Shown here piece by piece: positions 41,565-51,165 of a DNA stretch of 64,000 nucleotides. The notes under the pieces are model-generated. The model was not told the origin of the DNA. It made no database searches and saw only the letters and a program-made list of their open reading frames with translations. The translations under genes and the position numbers were made by a program. The DNA is from Lachnospiraceae bacterium. Lineage in GTDB: Bacteria > Bacillota > Clostridia > Lachnospirales > Lachnospiraceae. Each line of letters starts with the position of its first letter. Position 1 is the stretch's first letter. The stretch spans positions 204,113-268,112 of the forward strand of contig SVFI01000001.1 of NCBI GenBank assembly GCA_015056905.1, in the 5' to 3' direction.

Positions 41565-41593
41565 ATTATAACACGCAATCCTGTCAAATGCAA
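41565..41593 (-). promoter_or_regulatory. Promoter of the rimP-nusA-infB operon
   Basis: TTGCAT (41588-41593) and TATAAT (41565-41570) are 17 bases apart on the minus strand, and TG before the -10 makes an extended -10. Transcription would start near 41558, upstream of the leader hairpin. Confidence 0.75.
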
Positions 41594-41599
41594 GACTTT

Positions 41600-44500
41600 T
41601 TACACCGGACCGTCAAGGTCGCTTAAATCATTCTCATCTCCGATATCAATTTCCTTAATCTCTCTGCGGAAGAAGATATCATACATAACCGGAACAATGA
41701 ACAGCGTCATGAGCGTTGCATATGCCAGACCTCCGATGGTAACAATAACCATACCACGGCTCATAACCGCGGACGCATCTTTGGACAATGCCATTGTCAT
41801 CATCGCAAGAATCGTTGTGAGAGCTGTCATGAGAATCGGACGCATACGCGCCTTTCCTGTCTCTACAAGTGCTTCCAGCTTCTCCATACCTGCAAGTCTG
41901 AGCTGATTGGTGTAATCCACAAATACAATACCGTTGTTTACTACGACACCTGAAAGAATCAAAAATCCCATCATCGCAATCATCGAAATATCTTCACCGG
42001 TTATCATCAAACCGAGGAATCCTCCCGTAAACGCCAGCGGAATCGTAAAGAGAACGATAAACGGCGAAAGAAGACTTTGGAACTGTGCTACCATAATCAG
42101 GTAGATGAAGATAATCGCAAGAAGAATCATGAGAATCATATCTTCCAGCATACTCATAACCTCAGTACTTTCACCTGCAAGTTCCACACGGACACCATCC
42201 GGAACCTGATATTTGGCAAGTTTGTCTTCCACCTGTCTGGAAAGGAGCGTTGTATTATATCCGTCCATCGTCTCCGCTGACACCGTAATATAACGTTCCT
42301 GATTGGTACGGGAAATACGGGCAATACTTTCACTCTCAGTTACCGTCGCAAACTCTTTGAGCTTATGAGTTTCTTCCACTTCCTTGCCATCCTCATCCGT
42401 CGTCTTAACTGAAAACTCATAATCCATCAAATTATCCTGTGTAATCTTTTGAGTCTCATTTACAAGAACAACCTGATAAGCATCGTCTTCTGCCGTCAAT
42501 GTGGTAACATCCGCATCTGTTGTAAGCTTTCCTGAAAGTTCCATGAAAATCTGTGCTACGGAAAGCCCCAGGCGCATTGCCTTATCCTTATCAATCGACA
42601 CAACAAGCTGCGCATCCGCCTCTTCCTGTCCGTTCGTCACATTGTCAAAGCCTTTCACTTCCTCAAGAAGCTCCACCATATCGTTGCTGACTTCCAGAAT
42701 TGCATCGACCTCTTCGCCGTACACCTGAATCTGCAGTCCGCTACTCATAAGTGCGGAAATATCCATATTGGAAGTTGCAATCGAATATTCCGTCTCCGCA
42801 TATCCTTCCTGCATGATAGCTTCCAGTTTGTCTGCTACAATCTGGTTGTTTTTACCGGTCGCATCATCCAAAAGGAAATAGAACGAAAAGTCCTTATTGC
42901 TGCCCGAACTCATCAGCATATCCCCACTGCCTCCGCCGGACATAATACCAACATTTTCAATTCCATCAATCGCCTGAATCTTCTCAAGCAAATCATCCGC
43001 AGCCGCATAGCCGTCTTCTACTTCCCATTCCGTCGGAACGGACATCGTCATGCTCATCTGATTTCCTCCCATGGAAGGAAGAAGCACCATTCCCATATTC
43101 ATTACACGAATGATACAAAGTACCAAAAGGGCAACTGCCACGGCAATCGGAACAATCTTAACTTTCAGACATGCCCGAATCGCTTTCTCATACAATCCGA
43201 CCACCTTATCAAACCACTTATGGCTCTTCTCGCTGGAATTTTTCAACACCGTCGCACTCATGCACGGAACAAATGTGAGTGCCACAATCAGACTGGCAAT
43301 CAAACTGTATGCAATCGTAAGTGCCATATCCGTAAAAATCTGTCTCGTCAAACCGGTGGTAAACACAATCGGAAGGAATACACAGATGGTCGTAAGTGTC
43401 GATGCCGCAATCGCGCCGGAAACCTGTTTGGCTCCCATCACCGCTGCTCTTGCGGCCGAAACACCCTTATTGCGCAGTCTGTAAATATTCTCAATCACGA
43501 CAATCGAGTTATCCACGAGCATTCCGACACCAAGCGCAAGTCCCGAGAGGGAAATAATATTGAGTGTAATGTCCGAGAAGAACATCAGCACAATCGCAAA
43601 AAGCACACTCATCGGAATACTGAACGCAACCACAAGCGTCGGTTTGTAATCCTTTAAGAAAATCGCAAGGACAATAATCGCAAGGAGCGCACCCCAAATC
43701 AGATTGGAAAGTACGGAGTTGATAATCAACCCGATGTAATCTCCCTGGTCCATCAAAGGAATCAGATGAAGCCCCGGATACTCTGTCTCCAGTTCTTCTA
43801 TTGCCTCGTTACATGTCTTTGATACATCCGATGTGCCCGCAGTACTTGACTTCATGATACTTAAAATAACCGCATCATTTCCATTTAACTTTGCATAACT
43901 GTCTTCTGCATTGTCGATTACCGTAACCGTCGCAACATCGCTGATGCGCACATCACCGACTTTATCTACTTTGCAGAGAATCATATTCTCAATTTCTTCC
44001 ACACTTGCGAATTCATCTCCGATGCGGACAAGAATCTGCGTATCGTCATCATTTTCAATATAGCCGGCCGGCATAGAGAAGTTCTGCGCTGCAATAAGCT
44101 GTGCCAATGTCTCAAGCGAAAGAAGCGCATCCATATTCGCACTGTCAAGAACTGTTTCTCTGCTATCATCCAGCTGCTCCTGTGCCTGCTCAAGCTGCGT
44201 TTTCCCCTGTTCAATGGAAGTCTTCCCTGATTCCATCTGTGCGGCATATGCTCCGAAAGAAGCGGCTGCCGTAATCTTTCCTGTCTCTACATCCACATAT
44301 GCAGCTTCCGCCTCCGCAATGGAAGCTTCCACCTGCTTATTCACTTCCGTCGCGGCCGCAATCTCAATCTTTAAGTTCGCAAGCTCTGTCTCAATCTGTG
44401 GAATACGGGTATTTACAATATCGTAAAGCTGCTGCAGATTTTTCTTAGTCATGGCATTTGCAGCTTCTTCCTGTCCCTGGTCTTTCAGCATCTTTTTGAA

Positions 44501-45697
44501 TGCTTTGAGTTTTTCCGGATGATCAAGGGCGTCCTTGATATCCACGGGAATCGTATCAAGCTGCGCCTGTATCTGTTGCTGTGTCAATGTCTTAGCATTT
44601 TCTGCTGCCGCAGATTCAATCGCCGCCGCAGCATCCGGTCCGAGCATTGCCAAATAACCGTCAATATTTGTTGCGTCTACCGTAACTCCGGATATACCGG
44701 CTGCTTGCAATGCCTGCTGCACCGCTGCGATACGGACCTGCGCATAAATCTGCGCATAGATGGCATTATATGTCTCCTCTGACTGAATCGTATTTCTTGC
44801 ACTCGAAAAACCTTGGTTCATCTGCTCATAGTTTTCCGGTATCTTATTGTCCTTGTATGCTTTCAGCTCTGCCTGCAGAGCCTTTTCATCCGTCTGCAAT
44901 CCGACAAGAATGGCTGCATACGCAGCCTTAGTCGCAATCGCCTCATCAAGCATCTTGCTGTATTTGGCAAGTTCCTCACTCGCCGTCGCCTGCTCCTCTT
45001 TTAATTTTTCCTGACCGCTGTTAATCTCTGCTTTGGCGTCATTGAGTTCTTTCTTAGCATCATCCAGTTCCGCCTGCGCCTCATCCAGTTTGTCTGTTGC
45101 AATTCCAAGCACCTTGGCATTGAGGGCATCAACTTTCTTTTCATCAAGACGAATCTCCACCGACTTTTCCACCATACCTGTCGGCGTCACACTCGCCACA
45201 CCATTCTGACGCTCCATGTATGGAACTACCGTCTCATCCACAAAGCTTGTCAAATCATAAATATCGTTTCCCTCATAGTCAACTGCCACATACATGGTTG
45301 CCATCAAATCCGGTGAAATTTCCATCAGCGAAGGAGTTCCTACTTTGTCCGGAAATTCCAACTGGTTCACCTGCGTAGAGAGTTTAACCATGGCACTATC
45401 CATATTTGTATCGTCCGAAAACTCCAGTGTTACCAAACTGTAATTCTCGTAAGAAACACTATTTACGTTTTCTACACCGTTTACCGTTCCGAGCGATGCT
45501 TCCAGCACCTGTGTCACATCACTTTCCACTCGTTCCGGCGAAGCACCCGGATATGTCGTAATTACCATGACATACGGAATATTAATCGTCGGCAACAAGT
45601 CGGTAGTCAACTTCGTAAAACTCACAATACCGAGCACGAGTAGCATAACTACCCCTACCAACACCGTAAATGGGTTTTTTACACTAAATTTTGACAT
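41600..45697 (-). CDS. Large RND-family exporter with a coiled-coil insertion
   Basis: RND exporters use the proton gradient to move substrates. The 1365-residue protein has the usual two halves: an N-terminal helix, a porter domain, and the transmembrane core with ISLSGLALGVGMLVDNSIVV (conserved proton-relay Asp) and GANMSGAIAASTLTTIC-like helices, then a second extracellular domain and a second core (ALVETGKARMRPILMTALTT). It is about 300 residues longer than the AcrB family because of an insertion at about residues 197-526, in the docking part of the first porter domain. The insertion starts and ends with coiled-coil helices (LDEAQAELDDAKKELNDAKA; KTQLEQAQEQLDDSRE) and has an Ala/Gln-rich middle. 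No adaptor or outer-membrane partner is encoded nearby, fitting a single-membrane cell. Confidence 0.92.
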   Translation of the reverse strand: MSKFSVKNPFTVLVGVVMLLVLGIVSFTKLTTDLLPTINIPYVMVITTYPGASPERVESDVTQVLEASLGTVNGVENVNSVSYENYSLVTLEFSDDTNMDSAMVKLSTQVNQLEFPDKVGTPSLMEISPDLMATMYVAVDYEGNDIYDLTSFVDETVVPYMERQNGVASVTPTGMVEKSVEIRLDEKKVDALNAKVLGIATDKLDEAQAELDDAKKELNDAKAEINSGQEKLKEEQATASEELAKYSKMLDEAIATKAAYAAILVGLQTDEKALQAELKAYKDNKIPENYEQMNQGFSSARNTIQSEETYNAIYAQIYAQVRIAAVQQALQAAGISGVTVDATNIDGYLAMLGPDAAAAIESAAAENAKTLTQQQIQAQLDTIPVDIKDALDHPEKLKAFKKMLKDQGQEEAANAMTKKNLQQLYDIVNTRIPQIETELANLKIEIAAATEVNKQVEASIAEAEAAYVDVETGKITAAASFGAYAAQMESGKTSIEQGKTQLEQAQEQLDDSRETVLDSANMDALLSLETLAQLIAAQNFSMPAGYIENDDDTQILVRIGDEFASVEEIENMILCKVDKVGDVRISDVATVTVIDNAEDSYAKLNGNDAVILSIMKSSTAGTSDVSKTCNEAIEELETEYPGLHLIPLMDQGDYIGLIINSVLSNLIWGALLAIIVLAIFLKDYKPTLVVAFSIPMSVLFAIVLMFFSDITLNIISLSGLALGVGMLVDNSIVVIENIYRLRNKGVSAARAAVMGAKQVSGAIAASTLTTICVFLPIVFTTGLTRQIFTDMALTIAYSLIASLIVALTFVPCMSATVLKNSSEKSHKWFDKVVGLYEKAIRACLKVKIVPIAVAVALLVLCIIRVMNMGMVLLPSMGGNQMSMTMSVPTEWEVEDGYAAADDLLEKIQAIDGIENVGIMSGGGSGDMLMSSGSNKDFSFYFLLDDATGKNNQIVADKLEAIMQEGYAETEYSIATSNMDISALMSSGLQIQVYGEEVDAILEVSNDMVELLEEVKGFDNVTNGQEEADAQLVVSIDKDKAMRLGLSVAQIFMELSGKLTTDADVTTLTAEDDAYQVVLVNETQKITQDNLMDYEFSVKTTDEDGKEVEETHKLKEFATVTESESIARISRTNQERYITVSAETMDGYNTTLLSRQVEDKLAKYQVPDGVRVELAGESTEVMSMLEDMILMILLAIIFIYLIMVAQFQSLLSPFIVLFTIPLAFTGGFLGLMITGEDISMIAMMGFLILSGVVVNNGIVFVDYTNQLRLAGMEKLEALVETGKARMRPILMTALTTILAMMTMALSKDASAVMSRGMVIVTIGGLAYATLMTLFIVPVMYDIFFRREIKEIDIGDENDLSDLDGPV

Positions 45698-45760
45698 TTG
45701 TCCTCTCTCCTGTTTATGTTTCTTTTATACTTTTTTAATTAAATCTTTATATATTTCATA

Positions 45761-45795
45761 CAAAACAATACGAAATGAGCATTGCCCATTTCGCA
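45761..45795 (-). terminator. Intrinsic terminator after the hypothetical gene upstream of the RND exporter
   Basis: TGCGAAATG pairs with CATTTCGTA around a 9-base loop, and TTGTTTTG follows on the minus strand. It lies between the hypothetical gene and the RND gene. Confidence 0.7.
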
Positions 45796-45824
45796 TTGGT
45801 ATTCTTTTCTTTTCAATTGTTGGA

Positions 45825-46253
45825 TTAAATATCTCCGGCCGTCTTAATAAACAGCGAATCCTCCTCGTTTATCTTCTTCGCTTTCACTACATATTCTTCC
45901 TGAACCTCATTCATAAGAGGAGCAGCCTCTGCCTTGGTCATTTCGTCAAGCGCCTGCTTCACAGCTTCCTCGTAGAACTCAAGTGCTGCAATGTCCTCAT
46001 ATCCCATGTAGAAATCTGCATACTCGGAATCACCTTTTCGAATCTGTCCGCTGTAATCATAAGACACTTCCATCTTACGGCGAACTGCAACATAGGTCTC
46101 CTCAATCTTGATAAAGGTAACCTGCGTCGTCGTTGTCTTGTTACCTTCAATCAAAAGGTCTCGACTCAGCTTCATACCATTACTTAAAATAACACTTACA
46201 AGTGTAGCGTCAATATTATCTACAACAATCTGATTAAATACTTCCTTCTTCAT
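45825..46253 (-). CDS. Hypothetical protein of 142 residues
   Basis: I do not recognise it. The ATG at 46251-46253 follows GGGAGG at 10 bases; a TTG six codons earlier is unlikely. It has a mixed beta-rich N-terminal half with MKKEVFNQIVVDNIDATLVS and TQVTFIKIEETYVAVRRKME, and a charged helical C-terminal half (FYEEAVKQALDEMTKAEAAP). No signal peptide or membrane segment is seen. It has its own promoter and terminator and lies between the tRNA and the RND gene, so it is a single-gene unit; the context gives no function. Confidence 0.65.
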   Translation of the reverse strand: MKKEVFNQIVVDNIDATLVSVILSNGMKLSRDLLIEGNKTTTTQVTFIKIEETYVAVRRKMEVSYDYSGQIRKGDSEYADFYMGYEDIAALEFYEEAVKQALDEMTKAEAAPLMNEVQEEYVVKAKKINEEDSLFIKTAGDI

Positions 46254-46288
46254 TTCAGACAAACCTCCCAAAGCACATTACTGCTTGT

Positions 46289-46317
46289 ATTTTACCACGC
46301 TTAATTTAAGGCGTAAA
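46289..46317 (-). promoter_or_regulatory. Candidate promoter of the 142-residue hypothetical gene
   Basis: TTTACG (46312-46317) and TAAAAT (46289-46294) are separated by 17 bases on the minus strand, about 35 bases upstream of the start codon. Confidence 0.65.
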
Positions 46318-46370
46318 CTGTTTTTTCACAAATATTGGTTAAAAATTCAATAAAGACGCATCATTTGTAA

Positions 46371-46414
46371 GACAAAATAAAAAAGCATTGAAAACCTTAC
46401 ATTCTCAATACTTT
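46371..46414 (-). terminator. Terminator downstream of tRNA-Glu
   Basis: AAAGTATTGA (46405-46414) pairs with TCAATGCTTT (46382-46391, one G-T pair), and TTTTTATTTTG follows on the minus strand. Confidence 0.7.
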
Positions 46415-46442
46415 CTCGGGTTGGGCTGTATAAAACAGTAAG

Positions 46443-46514
46443 CAGCTCGTAGGGGAATCGAACCCCTGTTTCCGCCGTGAGAGGGCGGCGTCTTGACCGC
46501 TTGACCAACGAGCC
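46443..46514 (-). tRNA. tRNA-Glu (anticodon CTC)
   Basis: The 72-base cloverleaf can be read on the minus strand: acceptor GGCTCGT with ACGAGCT, a D arm (TGGTCAAGCGGTCAAG), anticodon stem CCGCC/GGCGG with loop CTCTCAC (anticodon CTC, reading GAG), and a T arm CAGGGGTTCGATTCCCCT. No CCA is encoded. It lies alone between polC and a hypothetical gene. Confidence 0.93.
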
Positions 46515-46593
46515 ATGAGGACTTTCGCGTCCTCGACTATCTTATTATAAAATGCTTTGAATTGCAAGCACTTTTTTTAAAAAATACAGGAAT

Positions 46594-49500
46594 TTACATC
46601 AAATCAAACAAACTGTACTGGTTCGACTCCGGAATGTCGCCGAGAAGACCAAGTTCTCCCATACGGTCGAGCACGCCCTGCGGTACTTTGCTCCGGCTTT
46701 TAAGGTCATCCTTCGAGAGGAACGGACCGTCCTTTGCCGCCTCCATAATCTGCTCTGCCGCCTTATCTCCCATTCCTTCAATACTTGAAAAGGACGGCAT
46801 AATCTTTCCGTCGATAATCTGGAAATTCCTTGCATGCGCACGGTAAAGGTCAAGTTTCATGAACTCAAAACCGCGGGCATACATCTCCTGCACAATGCGC
46901 ATATCGCGCAGCGTATCCTGCTCCTTGTTGCTAAGACTATCTTTTCTCTTTTTGTAATCATCAATCTGACGTTCCAGATAATCTCTACCCTGACACATAA
47001 TCTCGTAAGAAAACGCCGTGGCACGAATGCTGAAAAATGCCGTATAGTACGCCAGCGGATAATATACCTTGCAGTAAGCGATACGCCATGCCATCATAAC
47101 GTACGCTGCAGCATGTGCTTTCGGGAACATGTATTTAATCTTTTTACAAGACCAGATATACCAATCAGGTACGCCTGCTGCCAGCATCGTCTCTTCCCAT
47201 TCCGGTTTGACACCTTTTCCTTTTCGCACACTCTCCATAATCGTAAATGAAAGTGCACTCTCCACACCCTTACTAATCAGATAGACCATGATATCGTCTC
47301 GTGTGCAAACAGCGGTAGAAATCGTTGCCTTGCCCTCTTCAATCAGGGTTTTTGCGTTACCGAGCCACACGTCCGTTCCGTGAGACAGTCCCGAAATACG
47401 GACAAGGTCGGAAAACGATGTCGGACCTGCATCAATTAACATCTGCATGGCAAAGTCGGTACCAAACTCCGGTATACCGAGTGCACCAAGCTTACAGCCA
47501 CCGAGCTCCTCCGGTGTTACGCCGAGGGCCTGTGTAGACTGGAACAGGCTCATAACCTGTTTGTCATCGAGCGGTATCGTCGTCGGGTCCAATCCCGTTA
47601 AATCCTGCAGCATTCGAATCATCGTCGGATCGTCGTGTCCGAGAATATCAAGCTTTAACAGGTTGTGGTCAATTTTGTGGTAATCAAAATGCGTCGTAAC
47701 GATATCGGTCGTCATATCATTCGCCGGATGCTGTACCGGTGTAAAAGAATCGATTTCCTCTCCGAGCGGAAGAACGATGATACCGCCCGGATGCTGTCCT
47801 GTTGAGCGGCGCACTTTTTCACACCCTTTGGCAATTCGCTCAATCTCACAGCTCCGCTTGGAAATTCCTCTCTCCTCGTAATAATTTTTGACATAACCGT
47901 AAGCCGTTTTATCTGCCAGTGTTCCAATGGTTCCCGCACGATACGCCTGACCTGCACCGAAAATAACCTCGGTATATTTGTGTGCCTTACTCTGATACTC
48001 TCCGGAAAAGTTAAGGTCAATATCCGGCTCCTTATCTCCTTTAAATCCAAGGAATGTCTCAAACGGAATATCAAAACCGTCTTTTACCAATAGCTTTCCG
48101 CAATTCGGGCAATACTTATCCGGCATATCACATCCGGCCATACCGGAGTATGTAAGAACCTCCTCCGAATCAAAATCATAATAGTGGCACTGTTTACAAT
48201 AATAGTGCGGACTTAACGAATTTACCTCCGTAATTCCTGCCGCGTACGCCACGAAAGAAGAACCTACCGAACCACGTGAGCCAACGAGATATCCGTCCTC
48301 CACTGACTTCCACACAAGCTTCTGCGCAATGATATACATCACGGCAAAACCATTGGAAATAATAGAGTTCAGTTCTCTCTCCAACCGCTCTTTTACAATA
48401 TCCGGCAATACTTCACCGTAAATTTCATGGGCTTTTCGATAACAAATATCCGTCAGTGTCTGGTCGCTGTTTTCGATGACCGGAGGACATTTGTCCGGGC
48501 GTACCGGGTCCACGACATCCACCATATCCGCAATCCGGTTCGTGTTCGTAATCACGACTTCTCTTGCCTTGTCACTTCCGAGATATTCAAATTCCTCTAG
48601 CATCTCATCTGTCGTACGCAGATAAAGAGGTGCCTGTGAATCCGCATCCTTAAATCCTTTTCCCGCCATGATAATGCGGCGGTACACTTCATCCTCCGGA
48701 TCAAGGAAGTGCACATCACAAGTCGCACAGACCGGTTTGTCAAACTGCTCACCGAGGTCACAAATTTGCTTGTTAATGGCTTTGATATCGTCCATCGTCC
48801 GGATGCTTTCCACTTTATCCGACTCAATCATAAACGCATTGTTACCGAGCGGCTGGATTTCCAGGTAATCATAAAAACGCACAATCTTGGCGATTTCCGA
48901 CTCGCTCCTTCCGTCCAAAATCGCGCGGTACAATTCTCCTGCCTCACACGCACTTCCCAAAATCAAACCTTCCCGGTATTTCATAATCAGGCTTTTCGGT
49001 ACTTTCGGACGACGGTTAAAATATTTCAAATGTGACTCTGAAATAAGCTTATATAAATTTACACGACCGACATCATTTTTCGCGAGAACAATCGCATGAT
49101 AAGACGGGAGTTTTCGTATTGCCTCCTCACTGTCTTCTCCGAGCGCATTTACTTCATCGAGCGTATGTACTCCCTGACAGGACAGCATTTCAATAAATTT
49201 CTCGAAAATTTCTGCCGTCGCCCCCGCGTCATCGACTGCCCTGTGATGATTCTCCAAAGAAACACCAAGCGCTTTTGCCACATGATCAAGTTTATATTTC
49301 GCCAGATTCGGCAGCAGCACTCTTGCCAGCGCTACCGTATCCAGATAGGTATAGTCAAATGCCAGATTCTGTCTCTTTGCTGCCACGCGGATAAAACCGA
49401 TATCAAAATCCGCATTGTGTGCCACAAGGACGGCTCCTTCACAAAATTCCAAAAACTGCGGAAGCACAGTCTCTATCTTCGGTGCATCCACAACCATACT

Positions 49501-51165
49501 GTCATTAATTCCCGTCAACTGTTCAATACGGAACGGAATTGGCTCTTCTGGGTTTACATAACTCGAGAATCTGTCTGTAATCTTACCGTTTTGGATTTTT
49601 ACGGCACCGATTTCAATGATATTGTTCTTCTCGTTGGAAAACCCTGTCGTTTCAATGTCAAATATAACGTAATCTGACACAAGTGACTGGTTGCGTGAGT
49701 CGGTTACGATATTTTTCAAGTCATCTACAAGATAAATTTCCGAACCGATAATCACCTTAAAGAAATCCTGGCGGTCAAGCGTCCTTCCTTCCTTTTCCGC
49801 CTCCGCTTTCGCTGCCTTAAACATGTCAAGGTACGGGTGGAACATATCCGCCAGCGCTGCCACAACGCCATGGTCTGTAATTGCAATCGCCGGATGTCCC
49901 CACTTGTACGCCCTCTTAATTATGTCAACCACATCTGCCACACCGTCCATATCACTCATCTTCGTATGACAGTGGAGTTCTACTCTTTTCTCCGGTGCAT
50001 GGTCATTACGCACTACCCTGAAATCCTTAGATTTCTGTATACTCTTAATCATAACTACGATATCGCGGTCAAACGAATCATGCGTCGGAAGACCTTTGAC
50101 CATAACAAATTTTCCTTTTCCGGCCCCATCCCGGATATTGGACAACTCCTCATTCGGACAAAACATCTTGCACTTGATGGTATCTGTAAAATCGGTAACC
50201 GTAAACGAATAAATTGTTTTTTCGTTACGGATTTCCCTCTCTTCCACAGAAAGAATCTGTCCGCGGATGGCTACTTCTCCGATTTCACCGACAATGGCAT
50301 CAATCGGCGTAAGTTCTCCTTCAATATCATATCCGTAAATCACATCCGGATTATCGGACCTGCGCTGCGGTCTGCGATATGTCCGGTTCTCCGTTTTTCC
50401 GCCAAAAGAACTTTCCTTTTTGGAAGCGGCCGTTTTCTCTGCAGCCTTCGGAGCCTGTTTTTCCGCAGCATTTGCCGCCTTTGTCTCCTGAACCGCAAGC
50501 AGATCATCCGTACCTGCACCGCTCATGTCCACATACTCCGTATCGCTTCCTTTCGGACCCTCGGAGGATGTTCTTGCCACAATCTCTTCGACTTTTCTGG
50601 CAATCCGGATATCATCTTCCTTTCGGAAACGACTCTCCTTCGGTTCCGTATATGCTACATCAAATACCGCGGTAATACCGCAGCGTTCACATACGATTTT
50701 TCCGAACACATCCAAAAGTTCTTGTTCCTTTTGATGATGCAGCGGAATGTTTTCCACGCTGAAAAGCACATTTTTCCCGTCGGGATATGAAAATTCCCCT
50801 TTCTTTACCATACTGTACAATACGGGACTGTAATTTTTCAGTTCCAGCAATATGCTGTCCATATAAACATCAAACAGTTTCTTTGCATCATACTGGTCTG
50901 ATAAGTGGAATTTTTCATAAATCTTCACCTCAGGCACCACCGCGCCCGCCGGATTTTCCGCAGCCGAAAAAAGCTGCCTTTGCAGCTCTTTTTCAATATC
51001 ATATATATACTGTTTTTCAATCAGTCGATTGCACGTTATGTAGATCTTGTACAGGTCCCGCGCACGCGTCGTTGCGATGCGCTCCACTGTTGCCAGTTCC
51101 ATATAAGCCCTGCAATCACCTTCCAACACAAGTGTCGGAAATACTTCAAAAAAACGTTGGCTCAT
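46594..51165 (-). CDS. polC: DNA polymerase III alpha subunit, PolC type
   Basis: PolC is the main replicative polymerase of low-GC Gram-positives, with built-in proofreading. The 1523-residue protein has an N-terminal domain, an OB-fold (about 290-375, AIRGQILSVEEREIRNEKTI), the split PHP domain (RVELHCHTKMSDMDG, ITDHGVV), the inserted DEDD 3'-5' exonuclease (VIFDIETTGFSNEKNNIIEI, VAHNADFDIGFI), and the polymerase core with a zinc-finger (YCKQCHYYD, CPNCGK) and FKGDKEPDIDLNFSGEYQ. The length is slightly above the B. subtilis protein (about 1437). The ATG is directly after the ispG stop codon. Confidence 0.97.
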   Translation of the reverse strand: MSQRFFEVFPTLVLEGDCRAYMELATVERIATTRARDLYKIYITCNRLIEKQYIYDIEKELQRQLFSAAENPAGAVVPEVKIYEKFHLSDQYDAKKLFDVYMDSILLELKNYSPVLYSMVKKGEFSYPDGKNVLFSVENIPLHHQKEQELLDVFGKIVCERCGITAVFDVAYTEPKESRFRKEDDIRIARKVEEIVARTSSEGPKGSDTEYVDMSGAGTDDLLAVQETKAANAAEKQAPKAAEKTAASKKESSFGGKTENRTYRRPQRRSDNPDVIYGYDIEGELTPIDAIVGEIGEVAIRGQILSVEEREIRNEKTIYSFTVTDFTDTIKCKMFCPNEELSNIRDGAGKGKFVMVKGLPTHDSFDRDIVVMIKSIQKSKDFRVVRNDHAPEKRVELHCHTKMSDMDGVADVVDIIKRAYKWGHPAIAITDHGVVAALADMFHPYLDMFKAAKAEAEKEGRTLDRQDFFKVIIGSEIYLVDDLKNIVTDSRNQSLVSDYVIFDIETTGFSNEKNNIIEIGAVKIQNGKITDRFSSYVNPEEPIPFRIEQLTGINDSMVVDAPKIETVLPQFLEFCEGAVLVAHNADFDIGFIRVAAKRQNLAFDYTYLDTVALARVLLPNLAKYKLDHVAKALGVSLENHHRAVDDAGATAEIFEKFIEMLSCQGVHTLDEVNALGEDSEEAIRKLPSYHAIVLAKNDVGRVNLYKLISESHLKYFNRRPKVPKSLIMKYREGLILGSACEAGELYRAILDGRSESEIAKIVRFYDYLEIQPLGNNAFMIESDKVESIRTMDDIKAINKQICDLGEQFDKPVCATCDVHFLDPEDEVYRRIIMAGKGFKDADSQAPLYLRTTDEMLEEFEYLGSDKAREVVITNTNRIADMVDVVDPVRPDKCPPVIENSDQTLTDICYRKAHEIYGEVLPDIVKERLERELNSIISNGFAVMYIIAQKLVWKSVEDGYLVGSRGSVGSSFVAYAAGITEVNSLSPHYYCKQCHYYDFDSEEVLTYSGMAGCDMPDKYCPNCGKLLVKDGFDIPFETFLGFKGDKEPDIDLNFSGEYQSKAHKYTEVIFGAGQAYRAGTIGTLADKTAYGYVKNYYEERGISKRSCEIERIAKGCEKVRRSTGQHPGGIIVLPLGEEIDSFTPVQHPANDMTTDIVTTHFDYHKIDHNLLKLDILGHDDPTMIRMLQDLTGLDPTTIPLDDKQVMSLFQSTQALGVTPEELGGCKLGALGIPEFGTDFAMQMLIDAGPTSFSDLVRISGLSHGTDVWLGNAKTLIEEGKATISTAVCTRDDIMVYLISKGVESALSFTIMESVRKGKGVKPEWEETMLAAGVPDWYIWSCKKIKYMFPKAHAAAYVMMAWRIAYCKVYYPLAYYTAFFSIRATAFSYEIMCQGRDYLERQIDDYKKRKDSLSNKEQDTLRDMRIVQEMYARGFEFMKLDLYRAHARNFQIIDGKIMPSFSSIEGMGDKAAEQIMEAAKDGPFLSKDDLKSRSKVPQGVLDRMGELGLLGDIPESNQYSLFDLM

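Noticed and set aside
49837..50790. Plus-strand open frame of 317 codons opposite polC
   Set aside because: Fully inside polC, which is intact; no ribosome site and no recognisable domain.
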